From NCBI RefSeq assembly GCF_933775445.1, contig NC_065877.1, positions 5,704,001-5,768,000 on the forward strand: a DNA stretch of 64,000 nucleotides. The letters are read 5' to 3'. The position numbers and the translations under genes are program-made. This document shows, in pieces, positions 10,565 through 22,117 of this stretch; position 1 is the stretch's first letter, and every line of letters begins with the position of its first letter. The notes beneath the pieces are model-generated. The model ran no database searches, was not told the DNA's origin, and saw nothing but the letters and a program-made list of their open reading frames with translations. This DNA is from Argentina anserina (Eukaryota > Streptophyta > Magnoliopsida > Rosales > Rosaceae).

Positions 10565-13443
10565 GTTCCGCTGCCCATTTCGCAGCATGGTCGACACTTC
10601 TTGGGCAGTCATATAGTGATATTAGAGCACATCAACAATGTACGTGTGCACTGTGCCTACATCAATGTATACATTAGGTGCTTGAGAGAGAAAAAAATGA
10701 TCGAGCAAAACTATTGACCCACCTGGAAACTCCCATCACCAACAAAAGCGATCACTTGCTTGGTAGGGGAGGCCTGAGCATAACCAAGAGTTGCTCCAAC
10801 AGACCAACCAATCGATGCATATTGCACCTGGAACTCACACCTGCAAAGCGATTCTCATGCTTACTAAAACTACTCATAAAATAGAATCAAAAATCAACTT
10901 CATTACCAAAACATGGTACCTAAGTAATTTTATTGTGATCTTTGAATCATAAGATATTAATTTAATTGACTATATAGAGAAGAAGATATCATCTCCGTGA
11001 CTTACAGGCAACCTTGCGGCAATTTCAGCTTCATACAATTAAACCACGAATCCCCTGCGTCAGCAATCACCGTTGTTTGACCCGACAGCATCTTCTGGAT
11101 GTGTTGGAACATAACGTTGACCCTCAAAGGCTCATTGGGAAAGCACTTCACAGGATGTCCCCAAGGAACAAAGGTCCTCGTATACTTCTCATGGGCAGTA
11201 ATATTACGCTTCACTTTCTTTGCTAGAGCTCTGAGGAAATCCTCCATGAGAACAGAGCCGAACTCATGCTTGTTTGCTATTATAACACGGTCGGGCTTCA
11301 CAATGATGGATTTCTCTATCTTGAGAAGGAGTGAGTTTCCGCTAGTGGTGACGTCGTCAAAAATTGGTCCAACAATTAAGTATGCATCTGCGGACTCCAC
11401 TATCTCAGAACAGAAGGCAGTGCTTGCAACACCCCAGTATGTACCAATATATAGGGGGTGATCCTCCGGCACAAGCCCCTTAGCTGCTGGCAGAACAGCG
11501 GTGGCATAACCAGATATAGCAGCCAGTTCTACAAAGGCATCACCAGCTCTTGCAACACGGATTTCGGGGCCAGCGACCATAACTGGTTTCAGTGCCTTGT
11601 TCAAGAACTCTGCTGCTGCCTCCACTACAGCATCTAAGGCCATCCTATTACTTAATCTGAATATGATAAAGAGTTCGTGAGCTACGGTATGAGTAGTAGT
11701 GTAGTACTAGTTTGAACTTTGAAATTGTTTTGACTTAAAAATAGTAAAACTACTGTGCATTTATGAAAATATAAACAACGGTGAATTAAAACAACAATTT
11801 CATTCGGTAAACATTTCATTTCTAACTAATTGTCAACTGTGATCTGAAACAGAATATGTTTCGATCTAAGTCATAATTAATCTTACTAATATTCTAAGTC
11901 ATATCATAGAATATGTCTCTATGATATGATAAAATAAATTCTTCTAAGAAAATATATGTAATGGCAAGGTCTCAAAATAATTTACCTCGGAGGCAATGAA
12001 AGTGGAACAGGCTCACGGCTAAAACTAGGATGAGGGATCCCAACCAAGTTACAGCTTATGTTGATATAAACTGGCTTGCTTTCTCTTAAGGCTGTTGAGA
12101 TTGCTGTATCTATCTTTTGTTGTGCATCTTCCAGATGGTTTATGACAGCCTAATAATTAAACCAACATACAAATCTGATTATCACAGGCAAACACCTACT
12201 TAGCACTAATTTTCAATGGCAAAAGCCTTTACTTTACATTATCATTGATTAAAAAACCGTTTAATTTTTAATAATTAGATAGAGGCTCTTACATTAATAG
12301 TTAGGCACCCCTTTGTTGTGAATGTTTTAGGAGATTGCTAAAATATGAAATACAGTTGAGGAAGCAAGGTCATATGGAGAAGTTGAGGAAGTAAGACCGT
12401 ACAAAATTGTTAGAGTGTTGCTTTAAAACCTGAAAATTTAATTGTATATGTCATAACGACTTTATTTATAAACCTCATTATACGAATATTTAGATGCGTA
12501 TTTGGTTTAAACGAGTTAAGTTTTTAAATCCCCTAATATTTCTCATATATTTAGCATTCTGCTTGCATGTACGTGGCGAAGTCATCAAGTGTCAAATCTC
12601 GATCTTACTCGAGGGATTATGGAAGTCATCGAATTTTTTTTTAACGGTGACTGTTTCAATTTCAATATGCATGAATAGATTCAACAGTACTAACCTGATA
12701 GCAAGTGACGGTTTGAAAGCACCTAAGCTCTTGGGTGAAATCAGGTAAGCCAATAGTATGGTGAAGAATCCTATTCGTTCCATAGTCATTGGAGTTGGGA
12801 CCTCCCACTATACAAATCACCGGCAAGTTCTCACTGTACGCCCCTGCTATGGCATTCAGCAAACTCAGTCCACCAACGGTGAAAGTAACGACACACGCGC
12901 CGACTCTGCGGGAGCGCGCGTAGCCGTCAGCAGCATAGCCGGCGTTGAGCTCATTGCAGCATCCAATATTCGTTATCCCGGGTTCGGCGATGAGATGATC
13001 CAGAAGGACCAAGTTGGAGTCACCGGGAACAGAGAACACGTCGGTAACACCGATTTGGACGAGTCGTCGAGCTAGGTATCCTCCCAGTGTGGCGTTGGAC
13101 AACTTGACCGCTAATGTAGTGGAGGAAGCGACGCCTTTTTGTGGGGATCCATCAAGGACGCCAACACTGCATGTTGCGATTTGGGAAACTTCTGGAGCTC
13201 CAGTTCCGATCTTAGTGTCCATGGATGATTGGCTGGGCACATATTTGGAAGCAACAGTCATAAATCGAGGTCTGGTTAAGAGTACATTGGGGTTTGAAAA
13301 AAAGAAGGTAGGCTTTTGTTGTTGTTGAGAAATTGGTCTGACGGCGTTGGAAAACAGAACTGAAGAAGACACCATTTTTACTTCCATCGATATTGGAGGC
13401 ACTAGCTTGAAAATGACGAAGAAGGATGCAGAGTTTATTCCAA

Positions 13444-13451
13444 TATTTATA
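13444..13451 (-). promoter_or_regulatory. TATA box of the pyruvate decarboxylase gene
   Basis: TATAAATA on the minus strand lies about 42 bp upstream of the first ATG (13402). Transcription would start near 13415–13420, leaving a very short leader. This makes the ATG at 13402, or those at 13387 and 13375 in the same frame, the likely starts rather than the internal MDTKIG methionine. Confidence 0.45.
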
Positions 13452-14736
13452 AGAATTAATTTCAGTTTTATCTTAAATTTTACTCTTAAAATCAGCTTAT
13501 TTCTTAAATTTTTATTTTAATCAGTTCATCACACGACAAAATTCAGATTTTCTTAATTAAAATCCGATAAAAATTTATCAAAAGAAGACTTTAAATCATA
13601 TATGCAAGATCAAAATAAAATTTTCAATAATTTTACAATAACATTAAAGCATTAAAATTAGGTCTCGTAACATAATTATCGATATAATCTATATAAAAAT
13701 CTGAATTTTATATTTTTTTAATGTCATCTGAAAGTATATGGATGAATTGATTAAAATAAAAATTTAAGTGGTGAGCTGATTTTAAGTATAAAGTTTGGAG
13801 AGGTAAACTAAAATTATTTATAATTAAAGAAAAACACACGTTGACACACGTCAGAATTTGCCCATTGGTAAATACTTCCAATTGAATGGGTATCAACTAT
13901 TAAGTAAAGGGGACCAAAACAACCATAAAGATATCAGACCCATGGAAAACATGCGTGACGCCGTGACGGTGAGAGATGAGCATGTAATGAACATTATCAA
14001 ACAAAAAAGAGTCGTGGAGAAAAAAGGAGTCCGAATAATTTTGATGCATCTCAGCAATTATAGTGAGCTGTTTTTATCAAGCATTTACTACTGCCAACCA
14101 TACGAACTGGTTTTGCTGAGATTTTCAATCGTCTCGACGTGTTTATTTCTCAATCTGAATTGTTTCATCCCTTTCCAAATGGAAGACCATACGCTCGGTG
14201 CAGTGAGCTTCAGAACGGCAGCAACCATCAAACATGCACCAACAGCTAGCTGGCAGTACGTAGTAGTCTTTCTTCAACCTACTCTTGGGATTTCTTACTG
14301 CCGATGAGGAGCCAGAAATGACCGGAGTAACTACCGCCCTACAGGGGATCCCTGTGGCATATATTTGTCCCTCAAAGATTTGATGGACTTTGGTCCCTCC
14401 AGATAGATTAGTCTCTGTTTGGAGGTGGCCAAGCCATTAATGATATAGTAACAGATCTTATACAGGCGCATGGTTCACCAAGACGGGCTTCAGGTGAGTG
14501 CACTACCGTGCTGGGAAAAATGATCGAGAAAGTGTCGGAGGTGGTCCAGATCTTGCTAAAGATATCTCATATTATATTTAAAAGTTCTTTGACATGTTAT
14601 ATCAGGAAACGACTCTATTCTACACATCAAATCATGTCAAACGCTCTGAATATTATATTGATCAAATTTTTTCATGTCACCAGTAAAACTAATTACATTT
14701 CAAATGATATCCAAATGATGGAATTAGCATGGTAAG
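13452..14736. other. Intergenic region upstream of pyruvate decarboxylase
   Basis: AT-rich promoter-side sequence. A 149-codon plus-strand frame (13858–14307) has no recognisable motif and I take it as chance. A stretch around 14200–14500 has higher GC and may be a decayed repeat. No gene is supported here. Confidence 0.4.
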
Positions 14737-14874
14737 CAGTGGCGGATCCAGAAAATTTTCTCAGCCAAGGCAAGAATTGCATGTCATTTGAAAATGTAAT
14801 TTATTTCAGTTAAAAAGAAAATCAGTACAACCATTCAATCAACAAAGAGAAGGTCAACGACGTGATTTCATGTT

Positions 14875-15930
14875 TTAAAAACGCTGCATTATAACATCAT
14901 TACTAACACTATTAAATACATCTTTCTCAATATAAACAAGCAAACTATCATTCAACCATTGATCTCTCATTCTATTACGAAGTGGATTCTTGACAATGTT
15001 CATAGCTGAAAATACTATTTCCACTGAAGCAGTCGCAACTGGTAGAACTAAAGCCAAAGTTAGAAGCTTGTACATTGATTCATGTGTTATGTGTTTTCTT
15101 GTCTCCACCAATTTTTTTTCAAGACTATTGATCCCTTTCAGTTTAGAAAATCATTGTTGGATCGCATATCATTAACATAAATATCAAGCTTGTCTTCAAG
15201 TGATAACACATCTCTTTCTAAAAAATCTCTTGGATAAAATTTAGCAAGACGAATTAACTTTTGCTTGTCAAAAGAAATAAATGAATCATTTCGACTTAAA
15301 CTTGAAACACAAATCAAAATCTCATAATTTACCTCATTAAATCGATCATTCAAGTCTGAAAGTTGTCTATCAATCACTGAATAAAAAACATTCACTTGAT
15401 AATGATGAAGGGTCGTTAACTTTTCAGCCCTACGATGTGATTTCCCATGAGCAACAAAAAGATCATTCATATCCGGAATCTTGATACCATACTTGTCACA
15501 AAAAGAATAGACCTTGTGAAGAAAATTATCTCATTCACATTCTTCCTCTTTCATTCTTTGTAGTTGTTGCTTGCTTGTCTTCATTAAATCCATAGCATTG
15601 ACAATATCTTGATCATTTCTCTGTAATGCTTGTGATAAATCATTTGTCACACCCAACACTTGTCTCATTAAATACAAACAAAATATGAAGTCAAATGATT
15701 GCATTTGTGTTACCAACAGATTGCATTCCACTCTTTGATCAATATTTGTCTCATCTTCACTAATCATTTCAATCACCTTAACAGTAGAAGAAAACATAGA
15801 GATAATGCTCAGTAAGGTACCGTAATGTGATCCCCAACGTGTATCACCTGGACGTTTAAGAGTAGTTTCTTGATTCAATCCTCTTCCACTTGGAAGCTCA
15901 TTATTTGGAAGAGCATCTATGAGTTCATTT
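14875..15930 (-). pseudogene. hAT transposase fragment (C-terminal half)
   Basis: Three minus-strand frames join into one ancestral protein. 15878–15531 begins with the RPGDTRWGSHY segment. 15470–15138 contains FYSVIDRQLSDLNDRF. 15111–14875 holds the hAT dimerisation region (LLTLALVLPVATASVE, FSAMNIVKN). A TGA interrupts the frame at about 15531, where a tryptophan codon is likely ancestral. A one-base shift near 15125 breaks it again. The dimerisation domain mediates transposase pairing in active hAT elements. This copy cannot make it as part of a whole enzyme. Confidence 0.8.
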
Positions 15931-16194
15931 TGTTACTCTCCTAAAGAAGATCACGGCGTTTACATGATGCTCCAACAAGAGAGAAGAAATATTGAGGAAG
16001 ATGTATTGTGTTTTGGAATTAGGGTCTTAGGTCTAGCTAGGAAACAGAGAAGAAGTTGAGGCTTGCAACGCACAAACTTTAGGAAATTTAGAGAACGACT
16101 CGACATCATTCGTTTGAGAAAAAGAGAAGTTTATTTTTTATTTTTTGTAATTATAATGTCGGTTTTCTAAGTAAGATGTCGTTTTTTGGAGAAA

Positions 16195-16554
16195 GACAGA
16201 GAAAAAAATTCAAAAGTGGCGCCGCTGTGCGGTCGTCTTCAACCTTCAGCTTTGCCGAATTCTACCCTTCTTCATCAGCTTTTCTCCAGAAAAACTTCAT
16301 GTAATATGCCCAGCCTCTTAAACCCAACCTAGGTAGATGCCTAGGCTCGCCTACACATGGATCCGCCCAGCCTAAATAGCTGCCTTGGACAGAGAAAAAA
16401 ATTCAAAAGTGGCGCCGTTGTGCGGTCGTCTTCAACCTTCAGCTTTGCCGAATTCTGCCCTTCTTCATCAGCTTTTCTCCAGAAAAAATTCATGTAATAT
16501 GCCCAGCCTCTTAAACCAACTGCCTAGGCTCGCCCACACATGGATCCGCCCCTA
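16195..16554. repeat. 193-bp tandem duplication at the hAT element end
   Basis: Sequence from 16195 (GACAGAGAAAAAAATTC) repeats at 16388 with few changes. Both copies contain GTGGCGCCG, TCTTCAACCTTCAGC and end near ATGGATCCGCCC. The first copy therefore contains an internal, duplicated terminus of the element. Confidence 0.85.
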
Positions 16555-16935
16555 TAGTAAGGCATAACTTTTAAAAAACAAAGAATCCTATAACAAGAAA
16601 TATATATTATTGGTCACGGCTTCCCTCACTTCGTCAAAACTTTAAAACATTTCCTGATTTCCATGTAAAGGAACAATAACATGAACAGTTCTATACAGCC
16701 AAAGAGAACAGAATTAGACTACAGTACCATTGCAGGGTTCTAGCTACTTATCATCATCTCAAATTGTTGAAGCCAGATCCTCCGAACTCCAGTCCTCAGA
16801 AGTTATGGGATGACTAGATATCAATACCACCGCCAGATCATCTGTCTAAAAAATTGTTTTCTTTTCTTTCCTACGGGTATGTAAAACTGTACAAAGCAGG
16901 CAGTTTAAAGCTATAAGTTCAGGCTTACATTTCAC
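16555..16935. other. Spacer / 3' flank of the J-protein gene
   Basis: No coding signal. It probably contains the 3' untranslated region of the minus-strand J-protein gene, which stops at 16936. I cannot fix the polyadenylation site. Confidence 0.4.
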
Positions 16936-19900
16936 TCAATTGAAAAGGGGGCTTTGTCGTGTTTTGGTAAATCGTATGTCCCCATTAAGGATTGCGGTAA
17001 TGAACTTCTCTACTTCTTCTGTAGTTATTTCAGCCTCAAGTACTGCAAAAGTCCCCCTCCGAGGTTTATAGGCTACCAGGGCCTTATCTAAGGATCTAAA
17101 TCCTGCTTTATCAAAGGCGTTTAGGAATGATGGCTGCTTGGTGGCATCCAAGAGAGAATAAGAAATGGCATCCCTGCCGTGTGCCGAGTTCTGTCGCCTT
17201 GATAATGATTTCTGAGAAACCTAAATCCATTCAAAAAGTATAGTCAGGTTGTGCGGATGACCAGTTTAGCAAATAAAGAGAATGGAAAAGAGAACTACAT
17301 TGATGACATATAACATCAGTACCATACAATTGTTGGAAATATCACCAAACAGAGAAGTATACTCACCGCGTCCAGAACTGATTCCAACTTCTTTCTTTCT
17401 TTAGAAGATCTGAATGCACCGATGATGCAAACTGGAACATTGTCACCACAAAGGGCATTAAAATTATATTTTGTCAGTAGAGGTATCTGATTTTCCCTGG
17501 AATCAGGAGATGCTTTCTTGGACTGATCTGCTGTCTTCTTGTTTTTCTTCTCAAAACCTTCAATTAAACCACTGAGATCATGAATTGCTGATTTCAAATC
17601 CTTCACGGTGATGCCTGTCTTAAGGACATGCCTCTCCCCATTTGATAGCACGCCAACTATAGCTGGTAGTGCGTCAACTCCTAGCTTCTTCACAGTGGGA
17701 TCAGAAGCATCGTGGACCTGCATCATTCATGATGTCATAGCTGTGAAGATAAGAAATAACAGGTAATTGTAAACTAAAAAAGGCTGGAACAACTAAAGCT
17801 TTCCCCCTGTAAAAACAAAAAACTATTCATGGTGTTGAGGAAGTAAAAGTTCCTCATATCTATGGTTTTCACAATCCCTATACAGTTCCTCTTTCCTGCA
17901 GAATCCCATGTTGAACGTCTATAATTTTTATCCTAAGAAGGTTTCAACCTTGTTCTGTTGTTCATAACTCAGTTGCAAGCCATAAAATAAATAGGACATA
18001 ATCAAATAAACCGTTCAACAAACACACCATACCAGTATGTCATAGAAAATGACGCGATTGTGATACAGTCCACTGAGGACACGCCAGATAACAGGAGTAT
18101 CTTTTTTGGTGGACAGAAGGACGACTGAAGGAGATTTATCTACTGTGGAAGAAGAAGACTTTAAGAAGTTCAAGTCAACCCTCTTTGAAAACCTTGGCAA
18201 ATGGTCTTGACAAAAGGATTTCAAAGGTTTAACACCCCAATCGCCATCATACTCAACCAAGGAACCTTTCTCACTCACTTTGTACGTATAAACAAATACC
18301 CTGGGCATTCTGCGTGGATATATGCCAAGGTCCTTGCAGAGTGATGCCTCTGTGTCACAGTTTACACTTCCAACCTGTCAGAAACACATGAAAAGGTGAA
18401 CATATGCGATTATGAATGGAAGATTAAATCATGAGGATTGCATATATGTATATACCTTTATAGCACCCTTCAGTGAGCTTGCAACATCCTCTATCATAGA
18501 TTCTACATGCTGATGATCCTTCAGAGACGTTGTGTAAGAAAACAACAGCCAAGTCATTCCCTGGTCAACTATTTCTTTTTTATAAAGCTGTGAATTGAGG
18601 GCCCTTATACTCTTTGGAGTACTTTGAGATCCAGGTCGAGCCCTACTTGCACCAGGGAAACCACCAAACTGACCTCCAGCTCCAGAACTATCCCCAAAAA
18701 AGTTCGAGAACATGTCATTCATACCAAAACCGAATGGACTTGCACCACCACTGGGGCCACCAAAGGAAAAGGAGAACGACTGTGAACCTCCCTGTCCGCC
18801 CATGCTTTGCCAATCACTTGGTCTGTAGCTAAAATGGTTCTGTCCTGGTCCACCATTGGTGAAGAAAGTATATCCACCTTGATCTCCTGGAGAACCACCT
18901 TGAAATCCAGGATTCCCCTTTTCATCACCATACATGTCATAATTTTTCCTCTTCTCCTCATCAGATAAAATCTCATATGCTAGCAAAAGAAAATGAAATA
19001 AATCAATATTGAAAAGTAAAGGAAAGGCTCACTTAGAAGAAAATATAAAAAATCATTTTATGCAATTACTTCAGTTGTTGGGTTGAAGCTCAGAAACTGC
19101 AAGAGTTATATAGACATAGTAGGCATTCAAACTAAAACATTCAAAAAAATATTCAGAAACTATTTGAGCTTCAGACGGAGTCGAGATAAACTTCCACAGA
19201 AATGGCAAGCTAACAGGAAACAAAGATAAAAGAGAAGAGTTTTTACCATTGTTTATCTCAGCAAACTTCGCTTGAGCTCCCTTGGCTTTATTCTTGTCAG
19301 GGTGATATTTGAGAGAAAGCCTACAATGCAAATTTCAAGTGAAAATCCAAAAACTGTTAATGGTCAACAAAATAACGTACAGCTACAGAACTAACAATTT
19401 AAGATGTCATGAACAAAATCTTAAAAATTCATCATCCTATAAGAACAATCAACGCAGAAACACCAAGACATATAGTCATTCCCCATCATAGTGATTATTC
19501 CATAACCCCATCAATAAGATCCAAGCTCAACAGCTAAATAACAATGCCAGATATAGGTTTGAATGAGCACATTTTCCCATTTGAGCCAATCCTAACTGAA
19601 CCTAAATCAATAACAAACTTCGCAGATAGACGATTCTGATTAATACATAAACATATCACCAATCAGTTTAAAGGACACATCAGATGTTGTCGATCCTATA
19701 ATACATCCCATTTGAGCCAAAAACTGAGTCCAGCACAAACAATCAAGCACATTACTGTTTTGCCACTTTCACAAATACATTCACAGGGAGCCGAACAATT
19801 CCGAGGGTTTAAGGGAACATACTTGTGGAAGGCCTTCTGAATTTCACGTTGACTCGCATTTTTCTCCACTCCAAGAACCTGATCAAACAAATTCAGAGCT

Positions 19901-20300
19901 GATTTCAGGAAACGGTAATTCAGTACAAAACCAAAGGTTCACTGGTAAAATCAAAACGCCGGCATGAAAATTCTATCCCTTTAGCCAATTTATCACATCA
20001 GCAGCTGTAAAATTTAATCCAGCAAATTCATTTCTCTTAAATTGAGAAACCAACGCTTCTTTCTTTCCTAAATTCTTCGGAATTCGGAGATCAAATTATA
20101 TAATCAGAAGCATATGTGATCCTAATCACATTCCGTATGTTCGCATTGAACAAGAGTCAGCAGAAAACCGAAAGATTAAGCCCAAGGAATGAAGAATGAA
20201 AGAGGCGTACCTTGTAGGGGTCTATGGTTTTGGCGACGTTGGCCACTAGGAACAACGACGCCGTCACGATGATCAGCGGTACTAGTCGCCGGTTAAACAT
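16936..20300 (-). CDS. ERDJ3A: ER DnaJ protein with thioredoxin-like region (ERDJ3A/TMS1 type)
   Basis: Seven exons: 20300–20211, 19878–19823, 19320–19247, 18979–18456, 18374–18033, 17717–17367, 17211–16936, giving 570 aa. Residues 1–24 form a hydrophobic signal or anchor (LVPLIIVTASLFLVANVA). The J domain follows (VLGVEKNASQREIQKAFHK, YHPDKNKAKG with the HPD motif, AYEILSDEEKRKNYD). Next comes a Gly/Phe/Ser-rich stretch (SFSFSFGGPSGGASPFGFG) and then a thioredoxin-fold-like C-terminus. J proteins stimulate Hsp70 ATPase. Arabidopsis ERdj3A/TMS1, of near-identical length, acts with BiP in the ER and is needed for pollen-tube heat tolerance. Frames are open across all junctions. The start was chosen because it begins the signal sequence; the upstream ATG at 20486 has no family support. 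No KDEL is seen at the C-terminus. Confidence 0.9.
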
Positions 20301-20640
20301 ATCGGAATTTTGTAAGAATTTGGGGTTTTTCTTTTTTAGTGTTTTGGTAAATATGGGCAGAGACGGTGAGAGATTGAAATTGGGGGCTTTATAAATGGGT
20401 TCGCGGGTTCCCAACAAATCTAGATGGTTCTTCAAGGCCGTTAAGAATACGTGGTGCCATTTTGGTTTCCCACGCAAACTGACCAATGGTAGAGCTCGTG
20501 ATTGTTTTCAGGTAAGGCTTGCCCATGTCAGCTTGCTGATTGTAGCCAGCCAATGTAATAGTGACACGTCTTTTTTAAATGGTAATAATTTCGTTATTCC
20601 ACTAAACACCAGATTTGTTTTAGTTTTTGATAGGACCGCC
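20301..20640 (-). promoter_or_regulatory. 5' flank of the J-protein gene
   Basis: Upstream of ATG 20300 the minus strand has a pyrimidine-rich leader, and TTTATAAAG about 90 bp from the ATG (20388–20396) that could be the TATA box. No confident heat-shock element was identified. Confidence 0.35.
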
Positions 20641-20649
20641 GGTATATAT

Positions 20650-21230
20650 CGGTTCGGTTTTTAGTCCAATTGAAATCGAACTACTTTAATTAATTTTTTA
20701 AAATTTTAAATTATTCATAAAATTAAATTAATATAAATTGAAATAGTCGGTTTAACCGAAATCCAAACATTTTAAATTTTTCAAGATATGGATTCGAACT
20801 CCTACCCAAAAGTGATGCCACAAATCACATCACACTCACTTAGTGATAATCATGTAAAAATTATATTTTTCCCCATTTTAATAGATATTTTTAATAAAAC
20901 ATCAAAATATAAATACTGTGATTCAAACTCCTAACCTAGAATATAACAACTATGCGTTCTACCAACTGTCATAGACAACCTTATGTGTTATGTTTTGTTA
21001 TTTTTTGTACTAATACTCATTATTTATTATGTTTTAAATCATTAAAATAAATTTAGTCTGTTCGGTTTTAAATCAGTCGGTTTGATCACTTAAACCTTTT
21101 TCAAACCGTTTTTAAACCGATTTTGATTCGGTTTTTTCATTTTCCAAACTACATTTCTTTGATTATGTTATCGAGCCTATATTTTCGGTTCGGTTCGGTC
21201 GGTTTTTCTTGTTTAATACGTTTTATGTCA
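20650..21230. mobile_element. Probable non-autonomous element rich in TTCGGTT, with tRNA-like parts
   Basis: TTCGGTT/AACCGAA words recur near 20655, 20750, 21060, 21110 and 21185–21210, as in the small hAT-type element at 40187–40425. Inside lie two stretches with RNA polymerase III promoter-like boxes on the minus strand: GACAGTTGGTAGAACGC with GAGTTTGAATC at 20985–20925, and GAGTTCGAATCC near 20800–20790. I could not define ends or target duplications, so the composite is tentative. Confidence 0.35.
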
Positions 21231-21239
21231 ATTTCTAGT

Positions 21240-22117
21240 TTTTGAGTTATTTAATTGATTAAAAAATGTGTGATATTGGTTACTTAATCACTATCATATC
21301 TTCGGACTGAGATCTTCTCCTAATAACATTTCTCCTAATGTTGTCTATTAAACAAATCTTGACCCTCCATTATTAATTAATAGTCAAGATGAGCCCAGTG
21401 GTTTATAAATGTCTCCTACCATATCTCTCTCTCCTGAGTCTCCTCTCATCCTTAACTCTCCAACAACGTACTGAAAGAAAAAAAAAATTGGGACGCCGAG
21501 ATCGGCCTCTGCCGCCGCCCATTAACCCCGTCGTCGGCATCCTACGTGGTGACCTGATTCCTTCCAAATTTTTTCTTCATTCAGACTCTCTCAACCTCCA
21601 CACACGGGGGAGGTTATGTTTTGTTCTATAATGAAGAAATGATAGTAGCTCGTTGTTGTCATCAATAGCACTACTTTGGCATAATTTGACCTACTTTGGC
21701 TAGTACAATTTGTTATGTTAGAGTACTCTCGTCTTTGTTATGTTCCTGGCTTGCTGCTTATGAGACTCAAAGGGCTATACCTGACTCCTGAGAAGGGAAG
21801 GCCAACTCAACTCCACTTCTAGCGTTCACAATTATTGTTCTGTTTGGTACTAATCTTATTTTTTAAGACTCAACAAAAACAAAAGACCAGTTATTCATCA
21901 CAGGAGTAATTTAACTGTTGATTTTTTATATTTATAGGGGTCAAAATGAAAGTCTAACAACCATCGCATCTCAAGATACAAGAAAGCAGTGTACTAGGAA
22001 AGCAAAGTAGAGAAAATCCAGCTAGAAAAGTACACTATGCATTAGATTAATTCATATCCAGCCAGATACAAGGGGGCAGAAAAAGACCAAAACTGAAATA
22101 TGATTCGGCGACACGAC
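21240..22117. other. Spacer between EBP1 and the J-protein gene
   Basis: A GC-richer patch at 21480–21560 inside an 80-codon frame has no family match. The rest is AT-rich. It contains the 3' untranslated region of EBP1 at its right end. Confidence 0.35.

Larger units (their letters stand above)
4058..13402 (-). pseudogene. PDC: Pyruvate decarboxylase, disrupted by a Copia insertion
   Basis: Pyruvate decarboxylase is the ThDP- and Mg-dependent enzyme that turns pyruvate into acetaldehyde and CO2 for ethanol fermentation. Exons: 13402–12695, 12149–11986, 11644–11006, 10840–10723, about 10612–10565 joined to 4492–4347, and 4225–4058. Removing the element and one GTTCC copy gives 662 codons including the stop. 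Visible landmarks are VFSVPGDSN, the catalytic-Glu segment CCNELNAGYAADGYA, RILHHTIGLPDF with the HH pair, the ThDP motif start GDGSFQ, its continuation NNGGYT, and the C-terminus AANSRPPSP. No other in-frame stop occurs in the exons. Two lesions are plain: the 6.07-kb Copia element in exon 5, and no AG at the expected exon 5 acceptor. The first about 60 residues precede the usual PDC start (MDTKIG) and look like a presequence. Almost certainly non-functional as assembled. Confidence 0.9.
14737..16554 (-). mobile_element. Decayed, shortened hAT transposon
   Basis: The left end reads CAGTGGCGGATCC and the right end is the complement of TAGGGGCGGATCC, giving imperfect terminal inverted repeats. 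The flanks ATGGTAAG and ATAGTAAG look like an 8-bp target duplication with one change, though the exact edges are uncertain by a base. The interior holds the C-terminal half of a ZMYM1/TTF-like hAT transposase. The element is about 1.8 kb. The N-terminal part of the transposase is missing, so it cannot move by itself. Confidence 0.75.

Noticed and set aside
13858..14307. 149-codon plus-strand ORF upstream of pyruvate decarboxylase
   Set aside because: No domain, no promoter signal, AT-rich and biased composition; likely chance.
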